Source of the DNA: Aphrocallistes beatrix
Lineage: Eukaryota > Porifera > Hexactinellida > Sceptrulophora > Aphrocallistidae
Direction of reading: 5' to 3'
DNA length: 64,000 bases
NCBI GenBank assembly: GCA_963281255.1
Contig: OY725499.1
Coordinates: 3,243,148 to 3,307,147, forward strand
Shown here: piece after piece, positions 23,901-32,872 of the stretch
How the letters are laid out: each line of letters begins with the position of its first letter
Position numbering within the stretch: position 1 is the first letter of the stretch
The notes under the pieces: generated by a model
The model's database searches: none
What the model saw: only the letters and a program-made list of their open reading frames with translations
Told to the model about the DNA's origin: nothing
Program-made: the position numbers and the translations under genes

Positions 23901-26900
23901 GACAGGTACGATTACTTCTTCAGGACAGTGGCTCCTGACAACTTCCAAGCTCGAGCAATGCTCGATCTGATCACGAGATTCGGATGGAGGTACGTACTTG
24001 TCAACATTGAATTATAATGTAATAAAGCACTCGCAAGTATTAGGTTCCCCTTTAGAGAAACAAGTGAGACAGATTGGACATTGCTGTTTCGCATAGATAA
24101 AACCGCAGTGAAACCTGTCTATAACGACCACCCAAGGGTTAGACAAAAATGACCATAATGTACAGGTGGCGGTATACAGAGGCTAATTTTAATGGGGAAG
24201 TCGATGATGGGACTGTTTTTAAGTGCCCGTTACTAATAGCAGGTTCCACTGTATTCATATAGTAAACTCTTGTATGAATAATACGCGGATTAAATTAGTA
24301 CACATTGCAATCTTTTAATTTTAGCGGACAGTCGATTTACTGATTAGGGAATATACGATATCACGTGGGGGGATAGGATAAACAAAATATGAAATTAGAT
24401 CATTGCAGACGTAACTAATTTATCCGACTTAACTCAGGTTCGTGAACGCTGTATTCACTGCGTCTACTTATGGCACTCCGGGTGTGGAAGCCTTCACGCG
24501 AGCAGTGGAGGAAAGCAATAATACCTGTCTGGACGTTGAATCTCCTGTGCCATCGGATGATGATGATATGTTGAGGCAGTTAGCAGAACGGATAGTGATG
24601 TCTCAAGCCAATGTAGTGGTCTGCTTCTGCACCTCTTCAGATGCGAACGCGATCCTGACAGCGGTGAAAAACTATACCATAGAGAATCAGGTCAACCGAA
24701 CTCATATCGTGTGGATCGCAAGCGATGCTTGGGCGACGTCCGATACAGCGATAAGTGGTACGGAAGAGTTTGTAAACGGTTTCTTTGGGATATCTCCCTT
24801 CTCTCGAGAGTTCAACAGCTTCACAGAATACTTCACTAACATCAACCCTTACAACATAACCAATGATCTCTGGTTCTGCGGGTACTTCAGTCAAAAATTC
24901 GGCTGTCAATATGCCAATGCCACAAATTCAACAGGATGTGCCGACTCCATTAATTCTACAGGAAAAAATTTCACTCAGAACAATATAATTCCATTCATTT
25001 TTGATGCAACTTATGCCATGGCTATTGCACTCGACAGTGTACTGAAAGAGAATTGCAGATTTCCGTACAATATCACTGAACTGGAATGCGTGAATAAGAC
25101 CGGGAATAAAATGTTTAAAGTAGGAGGTGTGACTCTCCGAGACGCTCTGTTCAGAGTCAATTTCACAGGAATCACAGGTGACCCCGTCTCCTTCGACGAT
25201 TTTGGAGATGGGTTAGCTAAATACACTATCACTAATTACGTATATGGTGGTACAGGGGAGTTTAAGGAAGTGGGTGTTTGGGATTTTTCAGACCCAGTAG
25301 GCAGTAGACTAACACTGGGGGCTACGAATTCAATCAATAACGTTACGTCGTACTGTGGAGGAATCGCTCCGTGCGAAATCGGATTCATAACCAACTTTCA
25401 AGTGGGGTCAGGGCAATGCTGTTGGAGATGTGACGCTTGTATGGGAAACCAATTCAGTCCGTCTAACTCATTATCTACTGAATGTCAGGTGTGTCCGAGT
25501 GGAGAATGGGGTAATGACCCGACCAATAACAACACTGGGTGCGTGAGAATCCCGATAAACTTCATCAACTATAATGAATGGTGGTGCTGGGTGTTTCTTG
25601 TGTTCTCTTTGGTCGGGTTTGTTGGTTGGGCAATAATCAGCGTAATATACCTCGCCAATTGGAACCATAAAGTTGTGAGGGCATCAGGTCGAGAGCATTG
25701 CATACTTATGCTAATCGGAGCAGGCATTTGCTTCGCACTTGCTTTCTTCACAATAGCCAAACCAATCATATTCACCTGCGTTGCATGGTCACTGATATAT
25801 TGGCTCTCCCTCTCTCTCCTCATCTTCCCACTTCTCATGAAGATCATACGCATCGTGCGCATTTTCATTTCGAAACAGAACGTGCACACCAGACGCTTCA
25901 TCAGCTGGCAGTGGCAGGTGGTATTCTCTCTCATCCCAGTAGCCATCGTACTCTCTATCGTCGTTATATCTTACGCAACGAAACAGGAAGTGATTGAGGA
26001 GATGGTGTTAACATCTTCTGAACTGGAGTCCCCGACCATCCAACTCCGCTGTCAACAAGCGCATACGGGATTCATCATCGTCTTGTACGCCATCTTCATC
26101 CTCTCCGTCACCATATTGCTATTCTTCGCTGTCCTCACGCGAACTTATCCCAAGAATTATCGAGAATCGATCCACATCATGTACGCGTCGTTCGCATTGA
26201 TTGTGATCATGTTCGTGAATGTAATTGTTTTCTTTGTACTAAGCGATGAATTCCAGGTGTTCAGGCAGCTCGTCCAGAATTTGTGCCTCATTCTGATAGC
26301 TTACACCATCCTACTCGCCTTCTTCGGTCCGAGGCTGTACTACGTTCTGTTTGGAGCTAAAGGCTTAGCAGCTGAAGATGTAGTGAGCTCAGCAGCTGTC
26401 GACAAAACGGAGATGAGCACAATCGAATTTAAGAAGAGCATCGGCAAGAAACACCCAAGCATCCTCAACCCGTTTGACAAGTACATCAATCAGTACCAAG
26501 GTGAGTCCTGCATAATAAATATACAGTGTATATATTCCGTGTTACAGATATAATAAAAAACAGGGAATTTTAAAAAAAATAAAGTAGGCAGTCGCTGCCA
26601 AGCTGAGTACCATATACATTCAGAGGATTATTATTTCAATACTAAATTCAGGGAAAACATTAAAACTAAACAAGAGTGATTCAGTCCGACTAAGAATGTT
26701 CCTTTTTCACTGGAATTATATGAGGTATCCTCTCGGGCATTGACCCCAACATTTTCTTTCATGTTACCCCAAACATGCTTACCATGTACCATTACTCCTC
26801 ATTCGAATGCAGCAGGCTTATTCACTCCATGAGAGTCCGCCATACCATATACTATCCGACTTTGTGCATTCTAATACGTCATTATATATAACACGGGTAC

Positions 26901-27960
26901 CTAAAACTGCTAAATTCAGTTAATCTGTGGGATTAAGTTCCCCAAAGTCTAATTCTTCCTCCACACATACAATACTAACCTGAACATCATATACGTAGCA
27001 TCTCACATAAACTGAAATGGTGAAGTAATGGATTATTATTATTATAGCCCAGAGTCAGACTGCAGGTGAAACTGAGACAAGTTTCAAAGGAGGGGAAGAG
27101 AATAAGGCAGTGGAACCAGAGAAAGATGAGTCCCACGTGGCAGACACGGCTGCGAGCAAGGAGCAGTAGAGACATCGGATTGACATACTATACTCTAACT
27201 TCCCCCCCATGTTAATACTTGTAAGATATTCTATCCACTCAAATAGGATTTTAGAATTTTAGTTAATGATAATGAACTGTTTTGAACTAACCACTCACTT
27301 CTGTGATCATCCCTGGGGGTAACCCGCCTTGCAGAGCGGAGTCTAATTGCTTCAAGGAAGTGTTGAGCAAAGCTCCGTTTGAATTTAGCAGTGATAGTAT
27401 CTAAAAATAAAACCTGGCCAAATCAAATAATTTGTTTAAAGCGAGAATAGTAAATTACATAATAATATGCTTAAAACCCACGCTTGCCACAGGAATTTGT
27501 TGCGTCATTTCCGGTTTAAGCCATTTTCAATGGGGAAACCGTATAAGTTTGGGGTTACTACTATAAATAGAAAAATCCCAAATGCTTTCAAGGGATAATT
27601 ATCATAATTATTAATAATTCTATAGCAACGATTTTAATCTTGTGAATGTTACCGTTGAGGGTCGGGGTGTGATTGAGTTCGAGATAGTCCTTGTTAGATA
27701 TAGATATCGCGTGTAGTCTATGTCGATTTGTTTCATCAAATGGAGAGGAGAGTGGAGCAAGAAATCCTAGAGGGAATTACGGTCTTATAATGATAACTAC
27801 GTACGTAATACAACTTTTGGTTGGAGTCAGCTTATACCTTACATGTGTGTACTCCTGTCTTTTGTAAAGACTCCATCAACTTGGGCGATATGGAGGGTCT
27901 CACTCGTGTTAGCTTCTTGTAGGAATGCACTGTGTACATATCGGGTTGATTATCAGACAT
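14951..27960 (-). CDS. RAD51B: RAD51 paralogue RAD51B, eight exons with a 10.2-kb intron
   Basis: Recombination mediator ATPase of the BCDX2 complex. Exons (genome order): 14951-15100, 15175-15348, 15542-15725, 16755-16874, 16962-17098, 27299-27400, 27653-27766, 27838-27960; 1104 nt, 367 aa, all GT-AG with phases closing. The N-terminal helical region (SYKKLTRVRPSISPK, CKDFLLHSPLHLMK) aligns with human RAD51B. Then LDSALQGGLPPGMITE, Walker A GPAGCGKTQ, VLYLDTEGTFS, Walker B GLIVLDSVASVIRAEF, IVTNQIT, and the family-specific GITWSHSVNIRLILQYW. RAD51B rather than XRCC3/RAD51C is favoured by ASVIRAEF, TWSHSVNIRLI and the C-terminal YTIRREG. Length is close to human. The intron 17099-27298 splits the gene just before Walker A and hosts a tRNA gene, several transposons and an antisense GPCR gene. 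Confidence 0.93.
15915..16676. mobile_element. ~760-bp foldback element in RAD51B intron
   Basis: Between two RAD51B exons (15725 and 16755). The ends TTAGGACATTCAAAAAGTTC and (reverse complement) TTAGGACATTCAAAAGTTC begin long imperfect inverted arms of about 200 bp. If the outer TA is the duplicated target, the element is 15918-16673 with mariner-type ends. No ORF. Confidence 0.7.
17352..18185. repeat. Start of the large RAD51B intron: mini elements and GTTCCGTAAATTAGG-type repeats
   Basis: 17363-17493 is a small inverted-repeat unit with GGCCTCTCAAC ends. 17530-17610 carries CCGTTCCGTAAATTAGG-type sequence repeated at 20700-20900. 17643-17714 is a 72-bp element, CAGGGCCG...CGGCCTTG, flanked by CTTAA on both sides (17638-17642, 17715-17719) and related to 5709-5802. 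No coding content. Confidence 0.55.
18186..18256 (+). tRNA. tRNA-Gly (anticodon CCC)
   Basis: Full cloverleaf: acceptor stem GCACTGC/GCAGTGC with discriminator A, D-arm TGGTGTAGGGGTAGCA, anticodon stem with loop TTCCCAT (anticodon CCC), and T-arm CCCGGGTTCGAATCCCGGG. The A-box and B-box (GGTTCGAATCC) are intact and a T5 run follows at ~18260, a Pol III terminator. It lies inside the large RAD51B intron, opposite to RAD51B transcription. Confidence 0.95.
18310..19815. mobile_element. Foldback element interrupted by a hAT element
   Basis: Left arm from ~18312 (GGATGAAGTAGTAGCCGAATGG) and right arm ending ~19815 (reverse complement GGATGCGGTAATAGCCGAATGG) form long inverted repeats, including TTAATACACGATTAG and GGCATTAAGAATGT blocks. 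Inner arms also pair (19100-19320 with 19360-19600). No ORF. The left part is split by the hAT element at 18542-19078. The target duplication at its own ends is not clear. Confidence 0.7.
18542..19078. mobile_element. hAT-type non-autonomous element with 8-bp target duplication
   Basis: 537 bp; ends CAGGATTACCA and TGGCAACCCTG (imperfect inverted repeats), flanked by the exact 8-bp duplication TATTAAAG at 18534-18541 and 19079-19086, diagnostic for hAT transposition. The interior is rich in GTCCTTTTT repeats and has no transposase. Inserted into the foldback element 18310-19815, so it is younger. Confidence 0.85.
20690..20905. repeat. Repeats of the CCTAATTTACGGAA motif
   Basis: Four or more copies of CCTAATTTACGGAAC-like sequence in direct and inverted orientation (20708, 20750, 20802, 20833, and inverted near 20870-20900), related to 17530-17610. 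The rest of 19816-20690 and 20906-21690 shows nothing recognisable apart from an ATTTATCGATAA-type palindrome near 20265-20310. Confidence 0.5.
21691..23148. mobile_element. PIF/Harbinger-type element, non-autonomous derivative
   Basis: 1458 bp with terminal inverted repeats GGGCCTTATTCTCAGATCGACTT (left) and, on the other strand, GGCCCTTATTCTCAGATCGACTT (right), flanked by the 3-bp duplication CTG (21688-21690, 23149-23151). Three-bp duplications are the Harbinger hallmark. Both sub-terminal regions contain dense arrays of TTTACTTAGTTTT and its complement. The single ORF 22124-22450 (108 codons) encodes only a HARBI1-like N-terminus (FINRYRITRSIFIQLHEKI, QFLATGSFQ, THGVSQSSVSR), possibly ending at an intron donor. 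The DDE catalytic part is absent. Lies in the RAD51B intron just upstream of the class C GPCR. Confidence 0.85.
23345..27169 (+). CDS. Class C GPCR, metabotropic-glutamate-receptor-like, nested antisense in RAD51B
   Basis: Four exons 23345-23606, 23668-23989, 24438-26500, 27048-27169, GT-AG, phases closing to 922 aa. Residues 1-22 form a signal peptide. A Venus-flytrap ligand-binding domain follows (~30-490), with mGluR-like blocks GAASSSVSVPVASFLRVFDI, PQISYASSSALLSD, RYDYFFRTVAPDNFQARAM and TYGTPGVEAF. The nine-cysteine linker (~500-565) includes CCWRCDACMGNQFSPS and ECQVCPSGEWG. Seven TM segments span ~575-830, and the tail is acidic (ending AASKEQ). Several N-glycosylation sites are present. 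The Ser/Thr pair that binds the ligand's alpha-amino/carboxyl group is largely kept (SSVS; SYASS with Ser where mGluRs have Thr), so an amino-acid-like ligand is plausible but not proven. The gene lies wholly within the 10.2-kb RAD51B intron and is transcribed oppositely; its stop is ~130 bp from a RAD51B exon. Confidence 0.9.
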
Positions 27961-28815
27961 GTCTTGTGGCTAATGTAAGAATGACAATACTAATTACATG
28001 TATGTGCGCTGTTGATTCATGCTGTGATATACTCTAAGAGTGTCTTCTTGTCGCAGGGGACCATGATATCCTATGAACTAGTCATTAGTACATATTACTG
28101 GGAAAGTTTGATCTAAATCAAATCGATAAAATTCATTTTTGTCAAAATTTAGGTAAATTTGGGAAATGTCCAGGTTTTTATCCAGTACTGTTTTTTTTGC
28201 ATGTGTCCAGGATGAAAATCCTGTGCAAATACGTATAAGCTTTTTAAGTTTCCAGTTTTTTTGCGCCTGTGATCAGGAGTATCAGCCTATCCTAGAATAT
28301 GACCCTTCACGTGAGACCAATGGGCAGGAGAGATATACGCAATATGTATGATGTGATATCTTAAAGTTCAAGATAAATGTAACATAATACTGGATAACCA
28401 AAAATAAAGGTCTAAAATATTATCAGACAAAATATATGTACAAATTCGATCTAAAAATAAATCTCATTGCACTCTGACACTCAGCCTAGCCTGGAAGCTG
28501 GAGAGGTAGAAATAGAATTTTATATTTTTATGAGTGAATCATGACTTATTTAGGTCTAATTATAGGTCAGTATTGGCACTTGTATTAATTAAATTAAGAA
28601 ATTACAACATAAGAAGTATACAACCATTATGAAGCATTATGATTTGATTTGAGTTTATTGGCTATGCAATATTACTGAATCGGCTAGTATAAATACGGAT
28701 TCAAGAAATGTTTATTATCACAAATCAATTTCCAAATTATAAAAAGACAAAAGAAAAAGGCGCTACTCAAAAACGTTAGGCTTAATTAAAGTTAATAAAA
28801 TCAATTGCAAGGAGA
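27961..28815. other. Intergenic between divergent RAD51B and CFAP141-like
   Basis: No gene recognised. Promoters for both neighbours should be here. 60- to 65-codon ORFs at 27843 and 28166 overlap RAD51B exon 1 antisense or lack any feature. Confidence 0.4.
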
Positions 28816-29241
28816 ATGCTGAACTCGATTAGAGAACGAATCCTAATGCTCAAGTCTGTCAAGAAACCAACTCTCCTTACGGAGTTCTCCAGCAACTACG
28901 TCTACGACAAGACGAGGCCCCCAGTTAAAACAGTCATTAGCACCCACCAGACACACGAGTGTGCAATGAAAGAGAAAGAGATGCTAGCGTTTGAACAGCA
29001 GAAACACGAGAGAGAGAAGAATGAACTACTCTCCGGGTGGACACTGGAGCGAGAGAGTAAGTGTAAAGAGAGAGCGGTGCTCAGGAGACGAAAGCAGATA
29101 GAAGGGGAAGAGATGATAGCTAACAATGTCCTGGTACAGGATCGTCGAGAGCAGTTGAAGAGACTGCTGGAAGAAGAGGCGAGAGAAATGCAGGAAGAGT
29201 TAGCTAGTGTGGGTCTGGGGTTCTACACAGAGAGAATATAA
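28816..29241 (+). CDS. CFAP141: CFAP141-like ciliary microtubule inner protein
   Basis: Intronless, 141 codons. Mostly one charged alpha helix. The C-terminal signature REQLKRLLEEEAREMQEEL followed by ASVGLGFYTERI matches the C-terminus of human C1orf189/CFAP141 (helix, then ELxxxGxxFYxER), a protein bound inside ciliary doublet microtubules. Human CFAP141 is ~101 aa; the extra N-terminus here (LTEFSSNYVYDKTRPP) is Tyr/Pro-rich, like other microtubule inner proteins. It implies motile cilia. Orthology rests on this short C-terminal motif; another small MIP of the same style is the alternative. Confidence 0.65.
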   Translation: MLNSIRERILMLKSVKKPTLLTEFSSNYVYDKTRPPVKTVISTHQTHECAMKEKEMLAFEQQKHEREKNELLSGWTLERESKCKERAVLRRRKQIEGEEMIANNVLVQDRREQLKRLLEEEAREMQEELASVGLGFYTERI

Positions 29242-30009
29242 CTCAGGAGACAGTCAACCAACTACTTACACTCAACTCTTATTTCAGATTGATACCATGA
29301 AAAAATAATAAATTAATCAAATATTACATACACCCTGGTTATAATAATATATTGCTACTTCTAGTAAATACAACTAAATACAACTAAATCCTGTGAATTT
29401 TGTCTAATTTGATATCAAATGTTGAAGGAATCATTAACATCGTGAGCACTGGGTAGAGCCATCGTTTCAATTTAACGCTAAATACATTCAAAACTGAAAT
29501 CGAAATACAACTGTATGACGTCCTCATGCAGTTGTATTTTGTTATTATCAAATTATTGATTAAAAACACGCTTCGCTTGCAATCTCTGTAAAATATAATA
29601 TCAATTTTACAGCTATACTTTTAATTATATACCAGACAGTATTCACAGATCAGCAGAAGCAGCGCAGCTTTGCCATTCAACTTTTTAGATTAGTATTACA
29701 GGTATGATAACGAGATTTTGTTCTGATATTACAGCATCTCAAAACAAATGCAATTTTGAGGTATAATTTTTCAAGCGATCCTTTTACAATATTTTTGAAA
29801 AGATTTAAGGGAATTTCAATGAAGCAACCCCGATCACTGGTTATAACCTTACAATAGAATGCGTAACTCATGAAGAATCCTGTAATTTGATAGAGCATCC
29901 ATGAAAATACAAAAGTGACATTATATGCATAAAGTACATATAAGTGCTATTATAGCTATCAGAAGGTTTAATAATTTTAATATTGAAACGAGATCAGTAA
30001 CATCAGAAT
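29242..30009. repeat. Intergenic; short palindromes and a Helitron-like 3' end fragment
   Basis: CATACAACTGCATGAGGACG..CAGTTGTATTTTG around 29505-29540 forms an inverted repeat. ACACGCTTCGCTTGC at ~29567 matches the tip of the dispersed GC-palindrome element. Nothing coding seen. Confidence 0.4.
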
Positions 30010-30519
30010 ATGCACTTTGATAGGGAGCCAAATCCCTCTCGATATTATGGGTGGTTCCAATGCTTAGATTGCGATCATGATTGGACTAGTGCCAGGGCTT
30101 GGCAAGGGAGAGGACAAAAATGTGGACTGTGTATGAGAAATAGAAGGTCAGTTCGATTCACCAAACCTTATGAGGTCACTCTAGATGATCCAGATAACAC
30201 GCATTATTATTCAGGAAGTTTTGAGTGTTCGTATTGCGGTTACCAATGGACCAGTGATTGGAATTGGCAAGTAAGAGGTCAAAAATGTAAAAGATGCACT
30301 ACTGAGATGGGATGGGATGAAGTTGAGTATACCAATCCTTATAGATTTCGACCGTTGCTCAAACCGGATCCTAACCAGCCTAGACCTCGAATTCCTGCTG
30401 ATCACGACTATTATAATTGTGAGTATTGCGCCGAGTTGTGTGGCTCTATTACTATAATGCCGACTAGATACGCCTGCAAAACTGAATCCAAGATAGGAAC
30501 AGCCAAAAACGTGTCTTGA
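30010..30519 (+). CDS. ZAR1-like 3CxxC zinc protein, paralogue 2 (two tandem zinc modules)
   Basis: Intronless, 169 codons. Unlike its relatives it has the CxxC-W-S-W-GQKCxxC module twice: residues ~11-40 (RYYGWFQCLDCDHDWTSARA, then GRGQKCGLC) and ~66-96 (SFECSYCGYQWTSDWNW, then RGQKCKRC). Each module is followed by a Y/F-T-x-PY motif (FTKPYEV, YTNPYRFRP), the equivalent of ZAR1's NPYRVE. The shared C-terminus HDYYNCEYCAELCGSI with a final Cys completes the zinc ligands. The 42-residue spacing suggests internal duplication of one module. Probably a zinc-dependent nucleic-acid-binding protein; the start ATG is just before the first module. Confidence 0.78.
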   Translation: MHFDREPNPSRYYGWFQCLDCDHDWTSARAWQGRGQKCGLCMRNRRSVRFTKPYEVTLDDPDNTHYYSGSFECSYCGYQWTSDWNWQVRGQKCKRCTTEMGWDEVEYTNPYRFRPLLKPDPNQPRPRIPADHDYYNCEYCAELCGSITIMPTRYACKTESKIGTAKNVS

Positions 30520-30654
30520 TTCTGCAGCCTCTACTACAGCTAAACAAACAGAAGCTCATATTATCCTGCCATTACTTCGTATTATAACACCCCCTATATA
30601 ACTATATGTATTCATTTGAGTATCTTGTATTTGAAATTAGTTCAAATTACTAAT

Positions 30655-31546
30655 AAATAGCTATGCCAGTAAATGTTAAACTGAGTATTACTCGTATACT
30701 ATACGTACAGTATGTCCGATAATTATTTAGAATTTTCACTTTTATGAATTCCTGGTCATTCTGGAATATTTATAGTGTTTGCATAGGCACTATTATCATT
30801 ATTCTATTCGAAAGTAAGTACTAAGTGAGCAAAAACCCATATTATTCAATTTTTAAAAATATTTGTTAAAAATTATAGCATGACGTCATAATGACATATC
30901 ATTTTTTAGTTTATTCTAATTCATTGACATTCTCTGTAGTATAGACTAGTTATTTTTATCATCATGTCAAGAATCCAAGAGAAGACAAATTGGTTATTGA
31001 TAATGATGGTCATAAAATAAATTATTAAATTTGCGGGCTTCAGTGTCATATTTTCACCGAAATGAATACCTTACCTATTATAATTCATTAAGCATTGCAA
31101 TTTGAAAAATTCTAAATAATGATCGGACATACTGTATATATTCATGTGTGTGAGATGTTTCCTCAGGAAATTTATGCGTAATTTTAATGAATTCATAATT
31201 TTACTTTTTCAATGATTTAGTTAGGCGATCTAACAAATTCTAAACTGAACATCAAATTATTAAATCAGCTTAACAAATTTGGAAATGAGCGTTTTCAAAT
31301 CGATAAAAGTTGAGCTTGCTTAACAAAAATTTTGAACACATGCTCAACAAAATGTTAAATCGCTATGCCAGTAAATGTTAAACTAACTGAGTATTACTCG
31401 TATATTCATTTGGGGAGATGTTTGCTTCGATAATTTGTACGTAATTTTGATGAATTCATAATTTTCCTTTTTGATGATTTAGTTAGGTGATTGCATAATT
31501 TCTAAACTGAACAGAACTCTTTAAATCAGCTTATCAGCCTAGCAAA
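30655..31546. repeat. Direct duplications downstream of ZAR1-like paralogue 2
   Basis: The block CTATGCCAGTAAATGTTAAAC with TGAGTATTACTCGTATA occurs at ~30661 and ~31366. A second block, from ATTCATGTGTGTGAGATGTTT / ATTCATTTGGGGAGATGTTT through GAATTCATAATTTT..TTTAGTTAGG..GA to AAATCAGCTTA, occurs at ~31140-31265 and ~31402-31532. These are diverged direct copies, a local segmental duplication of non-coding DNA. Confidence 0.6.
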
Positions 31547-31813
31547 GTTGGGTCAAAAAGTTCATCATTCAACCTGTTCGTAGCGTATATTCGCTCGACT
31601 TTTTAAACGATTGTTATACCTACAACAATTGTGTTAATTAAACTAAAATACATGTTCCGCAGAATAGGGATAATATTGCTAATTTGCGAAAATTCCTACT
31701 TGCCGTGGAACATACGTATATACTTATTTTTACAATTTTTAAATTTACATTTTAAGGTCGAAACGAAATATCAAGGATAATAAATTACAAAAATCATAGC
31801 TTAAATACAAGTA

Positions 31814-32255
31814 CAGTCGAACCTGTATATAACGGCCACTCTATATAACGGTCACCTGTCTATAGCGGTCAGCAATGAACAGTCCCGTCCGAAATTCCAT
31901 AATATTGAACCTGTGTATAGCGGTCACCTGCTCAACGCGGCCAGCGGCCACCCGTTTGTAGTCCCTTACTGACCTAAAAAGTGTATAACGGCCACCACTG
32001 TCTATAACGGTCACTACCTGTCTATAACGGCCATCAGCTTTTTCACCTTTTTATGTGTTTATTACAGGACCTGTTACGAACGATAAACAAGTTCATGTAA
32101 TTACTTCAAGTAATGAATTTCTAAAAACTTGATATTTATTGCACTACGTTGATCCTTTTGAGGATTAAGACAATCACCTGTATATAACGGTCACCTGTGT
32201 ATAACGGCCAATTTTGTCCAGTCCCTTGGGTGGCCGTTATATACAGGTTCTACTG
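31814..32255. mobile_element. Pogo/Tigger-type MITE with TA duplication
   Basis: 442 bp between TA dinucleotides (31812-31813, 32256-32257). Ends CAGTCGAACCTGTATATAAC and reverse complement CAGTAGAACCTGTATATAAC. The interior repeats CTGTCTATAACGGTCAC-type units at least eight times. No transposase. Confidence 0.8.
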
Positions 32256-32329
32256 TATATACTTCCTTAATTTGTCTGAAAATATACGAGTAAGATGGAT
32301 TCTTCTTAACTAAAAATGTATGGTTCTAA

Positions 32330-32650
32330 TCATAGGCGCCAAGTGTGGGGACCCTGGACCCCCCCAGGTTTGGAGCCTGTGTGGGGCTGTGGTGATGGAT
32401 AATGGAGCAGTGGAGGAAGCTGTGGTATGGCAGGACTCCACACAAACTTATAGGTTACAACTAAACCCCAAAATTATGTTAATTGAGTCTAAATATATGT
32501 CCCAAATTCCCAATTACTTTCCCTAGGTAACAACAATAGTTGTATATCGATATTTGAGCATCTAAGATTTAAAAATGTTTGACCCCCCTTAGCGTCGCTC
32601 GCTCTTGGCCCCCCCAGGTTTTATTATATTTTCCAAAACTTGGCGCCTAT
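32330..32650. mobile_element. hAT-type MITE with 8-bp duplication GGTTCTAA
   Basis: 321 bp; inverted termini ATAGGCGCCAAG / CTTGGCGCCTAT with adjoining G/C runs (GGACCCCCCCAGG). Exact 8-bp duplication GGTTCTAA at 32322-32329 and 32651-32658. Non-coding; the 68-codon ORF inside it is incidental. Confidence 0.82.
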
Positions 32651-32872
32651 GGTTCTAAAACTAAGCATATAGTACATATGATCTAAATTGAGTGAGTTTC
32701 GAATGGATAATCACTGACTAATTCCTGTTCATCATATTGATACTATGTATTCGAGTATCTGATATTTATATAATCTCTCAGATTGAACAACTCAACACAC
32801 GTAGTAATATGGTACATAACACACCCTACTTAATAACTCAAACAGATCACAAATAAATTAAGAATCTATAAA

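Noticed and set aside
28166-28351. 61-codon plus ORF downstream of RAD51B start
   Set aside because: No motif, no supporting exon structure.
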